A stretch of DNA of 64,000 bases from Sporosarcina sp. P34 (GTDB lineage: Bacteria; Bacillota; Bacilli; Bacillales_A; Planococcaceae): positions 56,429-120,428 of the forward strand of contig NZ_PDZC01000011.1 in the NCBI RefSeq assembly GCF_002743375.1, read 5' to 3'. The notes beneath the pieces are model-generated. The model worked only from the letters and a program-made list of their open reading frames with translations, searched no databases and was not told the origin of the DNA. The translations under genes and the position numbers were made by a program. Below, in pieces: positions 23,452 through 31,809 of this stretch. Within the stretch, counting starts at the first letter, position 1. Each line of letters begins with the position of its first letter.

Positions 23452-25974
23452 ATGAAATCACAATCAAAAAAGAAGTACAGCAAGTATCTAACAGGTGTAG
23501 CATCAGCGGCATTAGTTGCATCAGCGGTGGCACCAGTAGTCAGCGCAGCAGATTTTAATGACGTTGCCGACACTAACTCACATAAGGAAGCAATTGATGC
23601 ACTAGCAGCAGAAGGTGTTATCAGTGGTTATCCGGACGGTTCATTCAAGCCTAATAAAACTTTAACGCGTTCTGACGTAGTAAAGTTAATGGGAAAATGG
23701 CTTGTATCAAAAGGTTATACAATTCCGACAGACTATAAAACAAATCCAAGATTCACAGATTTAACATCGAAGTCAAATGACGAATTGTTGCAATCAGCGG
23801 CAATCGTAAAGGATAACGATGTATTTAGAGGATACGAAGATGGATCATTAGGCGCGGCTGGTTCTATTACCCGTGAAAATATGGCGGTTGTATTAGTTCG
23901 TGCATTCGATTCAGTGAATAAAACAAGTTTATTAACATATGTGCAAGAACAAGAATTTGATAGAGATGTAGTAGACTTAAATAAAGCGAAAGCTGAAGCG
24001 CGTACTGCAATCGACGTATTAGACTACTTCGACATTACGAACCCAGCTGCACCAAACTTCAGACCGAAAGAAACAACAACTCGTGCACAATTTGCTTCAT
24101 TCCTTTATAAAACGATTCAAGTAGAAGTACCTGGAACTGAAACTCCAGAAGCTCCAGAAGTAGCGGAAATTACTGCCGTTACAGCAATCGATGAAAAACA
24201 ACTTGAGCTAACAGGTAAGAACTTACAAGAGTTGAAAGCTGATCAGTTGAAAATTGAAGGAAATGAACTAGCTTCATTCAAAGCGAACGAAGACGGTACA
24301 AAAGCGACTATCGAATTAAAAAACGAACTAACGTCGGGTAAAGAAATGACTCTTAACTTGACGACAAAAGCAGAAGCAGAAGGCGAAGAAGACGTAGTTA
24401 CTTCTTATAAGTTCACGTATGAGTTTAAAGTAGAGAAAGTTACAGCTACTACTACTCAAGTGAATGCTGGTACTGCTGGTCAAAAGTTAACGTTTAACGT
24501 TGACGGTAAGCCGGTTGATATGAAGAAGTTGACGGATGCTGGTTATACGGTTGCGTTCCAATCTACTAAACCGAATTTGTTTTCAGAGCCGGCAACTGGT
24601 ACGTTGAAGGAACTTGCTACTACTGATGCATTCTCATACAAAGTTATCGTTACAGACAAAGATGGAAAAGCTATTGAATCAGAATTAGTAGATGTTAAAG
24701 TAGTAGATTTCGCTAATACGGTTTCTGAGATTAGTAAAGTTTCAGTTAAACAATCTGGAGTAACTGTGGAAAGTGGTAAAGTTTCACTTGAAGACGGTGC
24801 AGTAGATGTAAAAGTCGAAGAAACTATTACTCTAAGCGGAGCAACAAAAACTGATTCGACTGCAACATTCACTTCTTCTAATCCAAGTGTAGCAACAGTC
24901 ACTTCTGCTGGAAGAGTAACACCAATCAGTACAGGTGAAGTAACAATTGTTGCGAAAGTTGGAGATGTAACGAAGGATATTAAGCTTACAGTAGGTGCTG
25001 GTAAACGTGTTGCAAGCAGTGCAACATTATCCTCAACGGAGTCTAAATTAATTGTAGGTGCAAAGCAAGATACGAATATTGTAGTTAAAGACCAATATGG
25101 TGATTTGTATGCTGGTAATGTAACTGTAGAGTCAAAAGACCCTGAGGTTGCTACTGTATCTGCAACTCCTGTGACAGTTACAGAAGGTAAAGCTGATGTT
25201 AAAGTAACAGCAGTAAAAGCTGGTACAACAACTGTCCAAGTTAAGTCGGGAGAAACCGTTTTAGGTAATATAGCGGTTGCTGTATCGGATGATGTAACAG
25301 TAGCTACTAAAAAGTTGGAAACTGTTTCTGCCTCAGACGACTTAACAATCGATGCTATGGCTGGTTCAAAAGACGGTTCTGTAAAATTAGCTTGGAAACA
25401 GTACAACAGCCAAGGTTTTTACGTGGATAACGACAAAATTGAAACTGGTTATGACGTCATTTCATCCAATGAAAACGTTGCAACAGTTACAAAAGATACT
25501 GAAACAGGGGCACTGACTGTTGAAGCTAAAGAAGCAGGAACTACGAATATCTTGATTAAACAAGGCGATATTACAAGAGCAACTGCTACGATTACTGTAG
25601 TGAACTCAACACCGTCTATTTCTTCAGTAGAGTTTGAAGAAACAAAACCAGTCATTACTGCAGGACTGTTTGATGTTTCAGTAGTAACTGCTGATGGAAT
25701 AAAATTGACTTCATCAGAAGCTACTCCTCAATTTAAAACTGACGGTACTATTTATATAGTAAATGAAGATCAAGAAATTACATTGGGTACAGTTGCAACG
25801 AGCTATTCTGGCAATCTTTCTGAAGTTACAAACTTAAAAGTAGATGGCGGAAAAATTACAGGTAAAGCCAATGCAGGTGCGCAAGGTACAATCGTAGTTA
25901 GCGTGAAAAAAGCTGGTCAAGCTAGCGCGATTGCTACTAAGCAAATTGAAGTAAATGTTCCAGCAAGCAACTAA
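23452..25974 (+). CDS. S-layer protein with three SLH domains and Ig-like (Big_2) repeats
   Basis: An 840-residue exported protein and the likely main S-layer subunit. A signal peptide ends near residue 30 (VAPVVSAA). Three SLH domains follow: FNDVADTNSHKEAIDALAAEG, then a second with NDVFRGYEDGSLGAAGSITREN, and a third with DYFDITNPAAPNFRP and TRAQFASFL, ending near residue 225. SLH domains bind pyruvylated secondary cell-wall polymer. The rest is Thr/Val/Lys-rich beta structure with bacterial Ig-like repeats (TFTSSNPSVATVTSAGRV and SSNENVATVTKD are typical Big_2 cores). There are no Cys residues, as usual for S-layers. The ribosome binding site AAAGGAGG is strong and the codons look highly biased, both fitting very high expression. 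A perfect terminator follows. Confidence 0.93.
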   Translation: MKSQSKKKYSKYLTGVASAALVASAVAPVVSAADFNDVADTNSHKEAIDALAAEGVISGYPDGSFKPNKTLTRSDVVKLMGKWLVSKGYTIPTDYKTNPRFTDLTSKSNDELLQSAAIVKDNDVFRGYEDGSLGAAGSITRENMAVVLVRAFDSVNKTSLLTYVQEQEFDRDVVDLNKAKAEARTAIDVLDYFDITNPAAPNFRPKETTTRAQFASFLYKTIQVEVPGTETPEAPEVAEITAVTAIDEKQLELTGKNLQELKADQLKIEGNELASFKANEDGTKATIELKNELTSGKEMTLNLTTKAEAEGEEDVVTSYKFTYEFKVEKVTATTTQVNAGTAGQKLTFNVDGKPVDMKKLTDAGYTVAFQSTKPNLFSEPATGTLKELATTDAFSYKVIVTDKDGKAIESELVDVKVVDFANTVSEISKVSVKQSGVTVESGKVSLEDGAVDVKVEETITLSGATKTDSTATFTSSNPSVATVTSAGRVTPISTGEVTIVAKVGDVTKDIKLTVGAGKRVASSATLSSTESKLIVGAKQDTNIVVKDQYGDLYAGNVTVESKDPEVATVSATPVTVTEGKADVKVTAVKAGTTTVQVKSGETVLGNIAVAVSDDVTVATKKLETVSASDDLTIDAMAGSKDGSVKLAWKQYNSQGFYVDNDKIETGYDVISSNENVATVTKDTETGALTVEAKEAGTTNILIKQGDITRATATITVVNSTPSISSVEFEETKPVITAGLFDVSVVTADGIKLTSSEATPQFKTDGTIYIVNEDQEITLGTVATSYSGNLSEVTNLKVDGGKITGKANAGAQGTIVVSVKKAGQASAIATKQIEVNVPASN

Positions 25975-26012
25975 TCCAATTTCAGTTACACAATAACAAT
26001 CTAGCAACATCC

Positions 26013-26052
26013 AGCCCTAATCCTTGAAGTCATTCAAGGATTAGGGCTTTTT
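26013..26052 (+). terminator. Terminator of the S-layer gene
   Basis: A perfect 16-bp stem (AGCCCTAATCCTTGAA), 4-base loop, then T run. One of the strongest hairpins in the window. Confidence 0.95.
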
Positions 26053-26116
26053 ACGTTTAGTCAGCTACTTATCAAGGGTACAGGTACAGTACAGACAATT
26101 AGAAAGGAGTGGGGTA

Positions 26117-27676
26117 ATGAATTGGTTGGAAGGAATTAATTTCACGACTTCATTGGTAGTGCTAATTATCTTGGCGATCCCGATCAGTATTGGAATATTT
26201 CTATACTTTTTTGATCGCAGTCAAAAGCAGCATGCAATTTTGCGCAACTATCCGATTTTAGGCAGAGTACGCTATATGTTTGAGAAGGCAGGGCCAGAGG
26301 TTAGGCAGTATTTATTTAACGATGACAATAGCGGCAAGCCATTCAGCCGTGAAGAATATTTACATATGGTGATGCCAGGGAAGTATTTAAACAGTATCAT
26401 CGGTTTCGGATCTAAACGTGACTTTCAGGAGCCTGGTCACTACATTCGTAATGCCATGTTTACGAAGCAAAATGAAGAAATGCGTGTGGATAATGATAAT
26501 CTAGTAAACACCATGCGTTATGAAGTGGATAGCGACAATTTATTCTCGCGTAAAGAGCATCGCGAAGACGTAACGACATTGCCTTGGTTGTTACCTGAGG
26601 AAGATGCGATTGTATTAGGTCCGAATTGTGAGCATCCTTTTGTCGTGCGCAGCTTGTTAGGGCAATCGGGGATGAGTTATGGAGCGCTCGGAGATCATGC
26701 AATTACCGCGCTATCTAAAGGGATTGGTATGGCTCAAGGTGCCTGGATGAACACAGGGGAGGGTGGTGTATCAGACCACCACTTAGCGGGTGGAGCCGAT
26801 ATCATTGCGCAGATTGGGTCAGGTTTATTCGGATTCCGAACAGAAGACGGGCAGTTTGATATGAACAAAATAAAGGAGAAAGCACAAATACCACAGCTTA
26901 AAGCATTTGAAATCAAGTTGGCCCAAGGCGCTAAAATGCGTGGTGGACATGTAGAAGGAGAGAAAGTCACAGAAGAGATTGCGGCTATACGAAATGTGAA
27001 AGCTTATACATCTATTAACAGTCCGAACCGTTTTAAACAGTTCCACGATTATCCAACATTGTTTTCGTTCATTGAAGATATCCGTCACACGGGTGGTAAA
27101 CCGGTGGGGATTAAAATAGTCATTGGAGGAAAGCAAGATGCTGAAGAACTGGCATCGTATATGGCGGAAACAGGTATGGGTCCTGATTTTATTTCACTCG
27201 ATGGTGCGGAAGGAGGATCTGGGGCTACTTATCAAGACTTGGCGGATAGCGTCGGCTTACCACTTCGTTCATCGCTTATTCTACTGGACGATGCATTGCG
27301 TAAGTTTGAAGTACGTGATCAAGTGAAAATCATTGCATCAGGGAAAATCATCACACCGGATAAAGCAGCAATTGCATTGGCTTTAGGTGCAGATTTGATA
27401 CAAGTTGCACGTGGCTTCATGATATCAGTAGGCTGTATCATGGCAGAGCGGTGCCATACGAATACGTGCCCAGCCGGTGTTGCCACGACGGATAAGAGTT
27501 TACAGCGAGCACTTGTTGTAGAAGAAAAGAAATTCCGTGTAACCAACTATATTTTGACGATGAGAGAAGGATTATTCCGTGTGGCCGCGGCTGCGGGCTT
27601 GGATTCTCCAACAAAATTTGAACGACATCATGTAGTCTATAAAGACGAGCGAGGAAAAATCCATTCAATTGAGTAA
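26117..27676 (+). CDS. FMN-binding glutamate-synthase-like protein, membrane-anchored (YerD-like)
   Basis: A 519-residue protein with one N-terminal membrane segment (about residues 10-32) and a glutamate-synthase alpha-subunit FMN domain. Visible motifs are QSGMSYGALGDHAITALSKG, NTGEGGVSDHH, the FMN-phosphate region ISLDGAEGGSGATYQDL and ALALGADLIQVARGFM. The Cys pattern C-x5-C-x4-C (CIMAERCHTNTCP) matches the 3Fe-4S cluster site of glutamate synthases. The glutaminase and beta-helix domains of true GltB are absent, so it cannot be a full glutamate synthase. Proteins of this type (YerD in Bacillus subtilis) are common and of unproven function. The ATG follows AGAAAGGAGTGG. The gene stands alone. 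Confidence 0.88.
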   Translation: MNWLEGINFTTSLVVLIILAIPISIGIFLYFFDRSQKQHAILRNYPILGRVRYMFEKAGPEVRQYLFNDDNSGKPFSREEYLHMVMPGKYLNSIIGFGSKRDFQEPGHYIRNAMFTKQNEEMRVDNDNLVNTMRYEVDSDNLFSRKEHREDVTTLPWLLPEEDAIVLGPNCEHPFVVRSLLGQSGMSYGALGDHAITALSKGIGMAQGAWMNTGEGGVSDHHLAGGADIIAQIGSGLFGFRTEDGQFDMNKIKEKAQIPQLKAFEIKLAQGAKMRGGHVEGEKVTEEIAAIRNVKAYTSINSPNRFKQFHDYPTLFSFIEDIRHTGGKPVGIKIVIGGKQDAEELASYMAETGMGPDFISLDGAEGGSGATYQDLADSVGLPLRSSLILLDDALRKFEVRDQVKIIASGKIITPDKAAIALALGADLIQVARGFMISVGCIMAERCHTNTCPAGVATTDKSLQRALVVEEKKFRVTNYILTMREGLFRVAAAAGLDSPTKFERHHVVYKDERGKIHSIE

Positions 27677-27712
27677 AAAAACGACCTGATGAATGTTCAT
27701 CGGGTCGTTTTA
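27676..27712. terminator. Bidirectional terminator between convergent genes
   Basis: A stem of about 16 bp with one G-U pair (AAAACGACCTGATGAA) and a 2-base loop, with A/T runs on both sides, so it works for both convergent transcripts. Confidence 0.85.
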
Positions 27713-27716
27713 TGGA

Positions 27717-28400
27717 TTATATTCTTCTGAAACTATTGAATTTAGATTTCCAGTACGGGTTGTTTAGGCTGACAACTTCTGACTTCTTGCCACCAGCATG
27801 AACAAATTTATTGTTTCCAACATAGATTCCTACATGGGAAATCCCTTTGCGATAGGTGTTATGGAAGAATACTAAATCTCCAGGTCTTGGGGATTTAATT
27901 TTTGATGATTGTTTGAATTGCCCCGTTGTCGTTCTAGAAACAGACTTACCATTTTTCTTGAATGAATACTGAATGAATCCACTGCAGTCGAATCCTCTAG
28001 TTGTAGTGCCGCCGAAACGGTACGGAATTCCACGCAAGTTCATTGCGGTTTTCACAACACCAGATCCTCCACTTTTAGCACTGGAAGCCGCTGCTACTGC
28101 ATTGCCTGTAGATCTCTTTAACAGGGAACTTGAAACATATCCCTTTTTGCCATTAATCTTTACTTTATACCACAATTGCTTACCTGCATATTTTTGATGT
28201 GTCAGTTGAACACGTGTACCTTTTTTTAATGTAAAGACTCTTCTATGTTTTGTACCAGCATCTGCCCGAACATTCGCATTATGTACTGTTATGTATGTAC
28301 CACTCTTAGCTGTCGCTTTACCTGCTGCATCGGCTGTCCCGCCAGTGAATCCGACGAACATGGCGGATGCCATCAAAATTGAACATAAAAACTTTTTCAT
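27717..28400 (-). CDS. Secreted SH3-NlpC/P60 peptidoglycan endopeptidase
   Basis: A 227-residue exported hydrolase. A signal peptide covers residues 1-25 (ending ADAAG). An SH3b wall-binding domain follows (about 35-95: VHNANVRADAGTKHRRVFTLKKG, GKKGYVSSSLL), then an NlpC/P60 domain with the catalytic Cys in RGFDCSGFIQY, the first His in GISHVGIYVG and the second His in KFVHAGG. Such enzymes cut the D-Glu-to-diamino-acid link in peptidoglycan stems and act in wall turnover or daughter-cell separation. The ATG follows GGAGGAGAATTATTC. A WalR-type box lies about 120 bases upstream. Confidence 0.92.
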   Translation of the reverse strand: MKKFLCSILMASAMFVGFTGGTADAAGKATAKSGTYITVHNANVRADAGTKHRRVFTLKKGTRVQLTHQKYAGKQLWYKVKINGKKGYVSSSLLKRSTGNAVAAASSAKSGGSGVVKTAMNLRGIPYRFGGTTTRGFDCSGFIQYSFKKNGKSVSRTTTGQFKQSSKIKSPRPGDLVFFHNTYRKGISHVGIYVGNNKFVHAGGKKSEVVSLNNPYWKSKFNSFRRI

Positions 28401-28518
28401 GAATAATTCTCCTCCGAAACATTATATATCACTCTCTAGCTGCAAGTTATATCTTACACGACAGCTTAGGGGGCAAACATTACGTTCATATTAAGAAGGG
28501 GTTACAAGAATAGCGTTT

Positions 28519-28535
28519 TGTAAACAAATTGTAAC
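28519..28535 (+). promoter_or_regulatory. WalR-type box upstream of the NlpC/P60 gene
   Basis: TGTAAA, CAAAT, TGTAAC on the plus strand matches TGTWAH-N5-TGTWAH exactly. The orientation is opposite to the NlpC/P60 gene it precedes. WalR is known to control wall endopeptidase genes in Bacillus and Staphylococcus. Confidence 0.6.
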
Positions 28536-28540
28536 AAAGC

Positions 28541-28571
28541 AAAAAAGCCTTCCTCTAGGAAAGGAAGGCCC
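28541..28571 (-). terminator. Terminator of the YflT-like gene
   Basis: On the minus strand GCCTTCC pairs with GGAAGGC around a 9-base loop, followed by six T residues. Confidence 0.85.
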
Positions 28572-28584
28572 ATCACGAAAGTAA

Positions 28585-29214
28585 TTAATCTCTAGGGAAA
28601 GCAGCAGAATCTTCAGGTTCGATTTGTTCGGATAATACGGCACGCTCATTTTTAGAAGTAAGATCATTTGTCTGGATTGTTTCGTCTTGATTGTTTGACT
28701 TTAACATTTCAGGATGTAAAGGGTTTTGCAGTGGTTCATATCCGCCATAAGACGGTTCAGATTCTATATCTTCTATGAATGGAATTGTTGTTTTAGCAGA
28801 ATCAGTGACAGGTCTAGGCGCATGATTCGATAATCTATTTGTTTGGAACGTCTCGTCTTTCGAATATACACTGAAAGCCCAACCTTCATCTACATATAGC
28901 ATCATGCCACCGTGTTGCACTTCTTCGTAATAGCGGTCTACTTGATCGGTATCCATGCCGATGCCATACATCATTTGTTTAATATGATTTTCACCTGTAA
29001 GGAAATCCATAAAGCGATCTGTCCACGTATCATAGGCGGAGTACACATCTGCGCCTGTTCTACTGCGTAGCATGGCTACGTCAGTTTCATTTTTAGCAAT
29101 TACATAAATATTATCATCGAGATAGCCGGTCACTTTTAATTCTTCTATCTTGCTTAGAAGGTCAGCGTCGTTGTAATACACACCAATAAATGTTTTGCTT
29201 ATCAGTTCATCCAT
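28585..29214 (-). CDS. General stress protein of the YflT/GsiB-neighbour type (YflT domain)
   Basis: A 209-residue soluble protein. Residues 1-115 (FIGVYYNDADLLSKIEELK, GYLDDNIYVIAKNETDV, then QMMYGIGMDTDQVDRYYEEVQHGGMMLYVDEG) fit the YflT domain found in general stress proteins such as 17M. The last 90 residues are polar, rich in Pro, Glu, Ser and Asn, and probably disordered. An excellent SigB promoter stands at 29251-29276, in agreement with yflT-type genes being SigB-dependent in Bacillus subtilis. The molecular function is not known. The start ATG is preceded by a weak GGGAGG; no other start fits better. Confidence 0.83.
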   Translation of the reverse strand: MDELISKTFIGVYYNDADLLSKIEELKVTGYLDDNIYVIAKNETDVAMLRSRTGADVYSAYDTWTDRFMDFLTGENHIKQMMYGIGMDTDQVDRYYEEVQHGGMMLYVDEGWAFSVYSKDETFQTNRLSNHAPRPVTDSAKTTIPFIEDIESEPSYGGYEPLQNPLHPEMLKSNNQDETIQTNDLTSKNERAVLSEQIEPEDSAAFPRD

Positions 29215-29250
29215 TGTATAGCCTCCCTCATTATAGTTGCTCTATATAGC

Positions 29251-29276
29251 ATACCCGTTTATCATTCTTCAAAAAC
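29251..29276 (-). promoter_or_regulatory. SigB promoter of the YflT-like gene
   Basis: On the minus strand GTTTTT, 14 bases, GGGTAT. The -10 box is perfect for SigB and the spacing is in range. The start codon is 37 bases downstream. Confidence 0.75.
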
Positions 29277-29329
29277 CTGGTGAGCGTTGACGGAAGATTG
29301 GTGTGTGGAATGTAGAACATAGTGTAAAC

Positions 29330-29370
29330 AAAAACGTCGATACAGAGTGTAGGAACTCTGTATCGACGCT
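29330..29370 (-). terminator. Terminator of the three-gene surface operon
   Basis: On the minus strand a 13-bp stem (CGTCGATACAGAG) with an 8-base loop and a TTTTT tail just after the stop codon of the VWA-SLH gene. Confidence 0.9.
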
Positions 29371-29376
29371 TACTCA

Positions 29377-31791
29377 TTACTGTTCAATTTGCACTACTTG
29401 CTGTCCAATTTCTTTTCCAGCGCCGTCGTATGCTATAAATGTTGCATTGGGATTTAGTAGGAAGTCTTGAATTTCGTAAAGCTTTTTATTCAGCATATAA
29501 ATTCCTTGCCTTCTGTGCGTAAGTTCATAATCCAAATTACCGTCTTGTGAAGAGAAGCGGACGATTACTTTGTTGATAGGACCGCATGCAGTCAGCAGTT
29601 CGGTGTTCATTCGGATATCGTTATGTACCAGTTTTACAGAAGGGGACTCGAAAATGGATGCACTCAGTGAGCAAGTTTCAATTGGTATGCCACAATTAAT
29701 CTCTTGTAGAATCGATTGATATACAAGTGGCAATTCAATATTCTCTTTAATAGAGAAGTATTTTCCACCCGTATCCAGGGCTATTTGTTTCAATAGATCA
29801 GTATCTACATTCTGTCCAAGTCCAATTGTATAGATTTTGATGCCATGATTTTTGGCATACTCGACTTCTTTTAAAATAGGTGCCTTGGCGGATTTGCCAT
29901 CGGTCAAAAGTATAAGCGTTTTTGGTTGAACGGTCGTAAATTTATCAAAAGCTACTTTTAGACCATTAGCAATATTTGTACCGCCACTTTGTTTCACTTT
30001 TTCCAATGATTTGATAACAGGATTTGGTGTGCCTTTTTCTAAAAACATTCCGCTAGTAGTGAAATGCGTTGCTATATTGACATCTGCTTGCAGTGTGTCA
30101 ATGAACTCTTCTGTTTTAGTAACACGCAATCGCTGAGGATCATTACGCTTCATACTGCCCGAAGAATCTATCAGGAAACCGATTTCAGGCTGTTGATTGG
30201 TACACGACTTATCTGTTGATAATGGTGGTGCGTACGAAACGGGTGCACTAAATTTTTTCTCTAGTATAGATTGCACTGCGCTGTCAGTTACCGAAGTGCT
30301 CGCTATCGCTGTAGCAATGATTTCATTCTTCATTAAAGTCATCGGGGTAATGAAAGAAGTCGTGGCTTGACCATTACTAAACTTTACGAAAGATGATTCA
30401 AATGGTAGATGATATAAAGAGTCTATTTTTAAATATCCATTGAAATTTGTAATCTGTGCACCACCTGGACGTGCTAGTGTAGCGGTAATGAAAGTTCTTC
30501 CTAATTCATTATATTTTCCTTCATAAATATCTAACTGAATTTCCGCTCTAGGGACATACGTAATAGTTGCGGTTGCTCTAGGAAGTGTGCAAGCTCCTAT
30601 TTTCGTTATAGGCGTCAAAGTAATCACGTCTACGGTTTCAGTCGTTGTACGGGGGGCAGTCACTTTCACCGTAACTTCTGGACCATCTGAGATCGCATGT
30701 CGATACCAAGGATTCGCAGCAGCAACTACAGCAGCCGATTTCACTGCATTTTCATTTTCCGGAAACGCACGCTCAGGATCTTCATTTGGTTTTTGTGAGT
30801 CAACAGGTGTTGGTTCAGGTTCAAGTTCAGGCTCCGGCACTGGTTCTGGCTTGGGCTCCGGCTCGGGTTTAGGCGTAGGCGGAATTAGTGGCTTATCGGG
30901 TTGTGGGATAGGTGTATCTACTTCAATTGCCGCACCTTCTCTGGAAGTCACTTCAAATTCCATCTCTTGTTCATAAGGAATGAGCTTACCGTTGCAATCC
31001 TTAAATGTAAATGTAATGAATGTCTCATCTTTACCATTCGCGGTTAAGGTTGGCTTTTCGATATCTACTTCCACTCTCTCAATAGGCTTACCAGGATTAA
31101 CTCCGGGTAGGGGAGGTGGGACTGGGCGCTCGAATTCTAGCTCATCCTCTTCGATGAACAGGGGAGGTTTTGCATATTGTGCATTATCTCTACCTGTTGC
31201 GGGTGATGATAGACCTTGAATATAACGGCCTTGATTAAGGAACATTTGATACATAATATGAACTGCTTCAGCACGCGTAAGATTTCTTTTTGGCGCAAAA
31301 TCTTGATAATCATTCTTACCTGTTACTCCATGGGCAAGATTATGCGTGTAAAGATAATAGACCGCTTCCTGTGCATATAAATCTTTTCCTTGAAACGCAG
31401 CGAAAATCTTCGCCGCATATGAACGTTGTAAAGCTACGTTTCTTACAGAACCACTGTTAAGCCCGCGTAACGGTAAGTGGTATTTAGTTAAGTAACGATA
31501 ATTTCCCATCGCTTTATGCTCACCCTTTTTTGAAAGGAATGAATGAGGGGAGTTGAGATCAAAGCGAACAAGCATGGTTACAAGTTGAGCTTCCGTAATG
31601 GATTGTTCCGGCTTGAATGTCCCATCTGGATAACCGGATGTTAAGCCGATTTCAGAAGCCCATTGAATAGCATCTTTAGCCCAGTAGCGATCATTTACAT
31701 CTGTGAAAGAAGTTGTAGCAGAAACTTGTAGTGGCAAAAGGACACATAGTACAAGTGATAAACTCCATATATAGATAGTGCATCGTCTCAA
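29377..31791 (-). CDS. SLH-anchored von Willebrand factor A (VWA) surface protein
   Basis: An 804-residue exported protein. After a signal peptide (ending QVSATT) come two recognisable SLH domains (SFTDVNDRYWAKDAIQWASE...GYPDGTFKPEQSITEAQ; and DYQDFAPKRNLTRAEAVHIMY), with a diverged one possible between. A beta-rich region and an acidic Pro-Glu repeat linker (PEPEPKPEPVPEPELEPEP, near residues 305-330) lead to a VWA domain from about 530. That domain has a full MIDAS metal site: DSSGS, TNI as the threonine loop and LTDGKS. The start is TTG, ten bases after AAGGAG. It is the last gene of a three-gene minus-strand operon; the gap from the previous gene is 18 bases. VWA domains bind proteins through a divalent metal, so an adhesin or assembly role on the S-layer is likely. 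The ligand is unknown. Confidence 0.88.
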   Translation of the reverse strand: MRRCTIYIWSLSLVLCVLLPLQVSATTSFTDVNDRYWAKDAIQWASEIGLTSGYPDGTFKPEQSITEAQLVTMLVRFDLNSPHSFLSKKGEHKAMGNYRYLTKYHLPLRGLNSGSVRNVALQRSYAAKIFAAFQGKDLYAQEAVYYLYTHNLAHGVTGKNDYQDFAPKRNLTRAEAVHIMYQMFLNQGRYIQGLSSPATGRDNAQYAKPPLFIEEDELEFERPVPPPLPGVNPGKPIERVEVDIEKPTLTANGKDETFITFTFKDCNGKLIPYEQEMEFEVTSREGAAIEVDTPIPQPDKPLIPPTPKPEPEPKPEPVPEPELEPEPTPVDSQKPNEDPERAFPENENAVKSAAVVAAANPWYRHAISDGPEVTVKVTAPRTTTETVDVITLTPITKIGACTLPRATATITYVPRAEIQLDIYEGKYNELGRTFITATLARPGGAQITNFNGYLKIDSLYHLPFESSFVKFSNGQATTSFITPMTLMKNEIIATAIASTSVTDSAVQSILEKKFSAPVSYAPPLSTDKSCTNQQPEIGFLIDSSGSMKRNDPQRLRVTKTEEFIDTLQADVNIATHFTTSGMFLEKGTPNPVIKSLEKVKQSGGTNIANGLKVAFDKFTTVQPKTLILLTDGKSAKAPILKEVEYAKNHGIKIYTIGLGQNVDTDLLKQIALDTGGKYFSIKENIELPLVYQSILQEINCGIPIETCSLSASIFESPSVKLVHNDIRMNTELLTACGPINKVIVRFSSQDGNLDYELTHRRQGIYMLNKKLYEIQDFLLNPNATFIAYDGAGKEIGQQVVQIEQ

Positions 31792-31809
31792 TAGGGTAGA
31801 GCTCCTTTC

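Noticed and set aside
24543..25406. Long minus-strand open frame (287 codons) inside the S-layer gene
   Set aside because: It mirrors the biased codons of the S-layer gene, has a low-complexity Val/Ser/Thr composition and no ribosome binding site.
30587..30976. Plus-strand Ser/Gly-rich frame opposite the VWA-SLH gene
   Set aside because: It is the shadow of the Pro-Glu repeat linker on the other strand.
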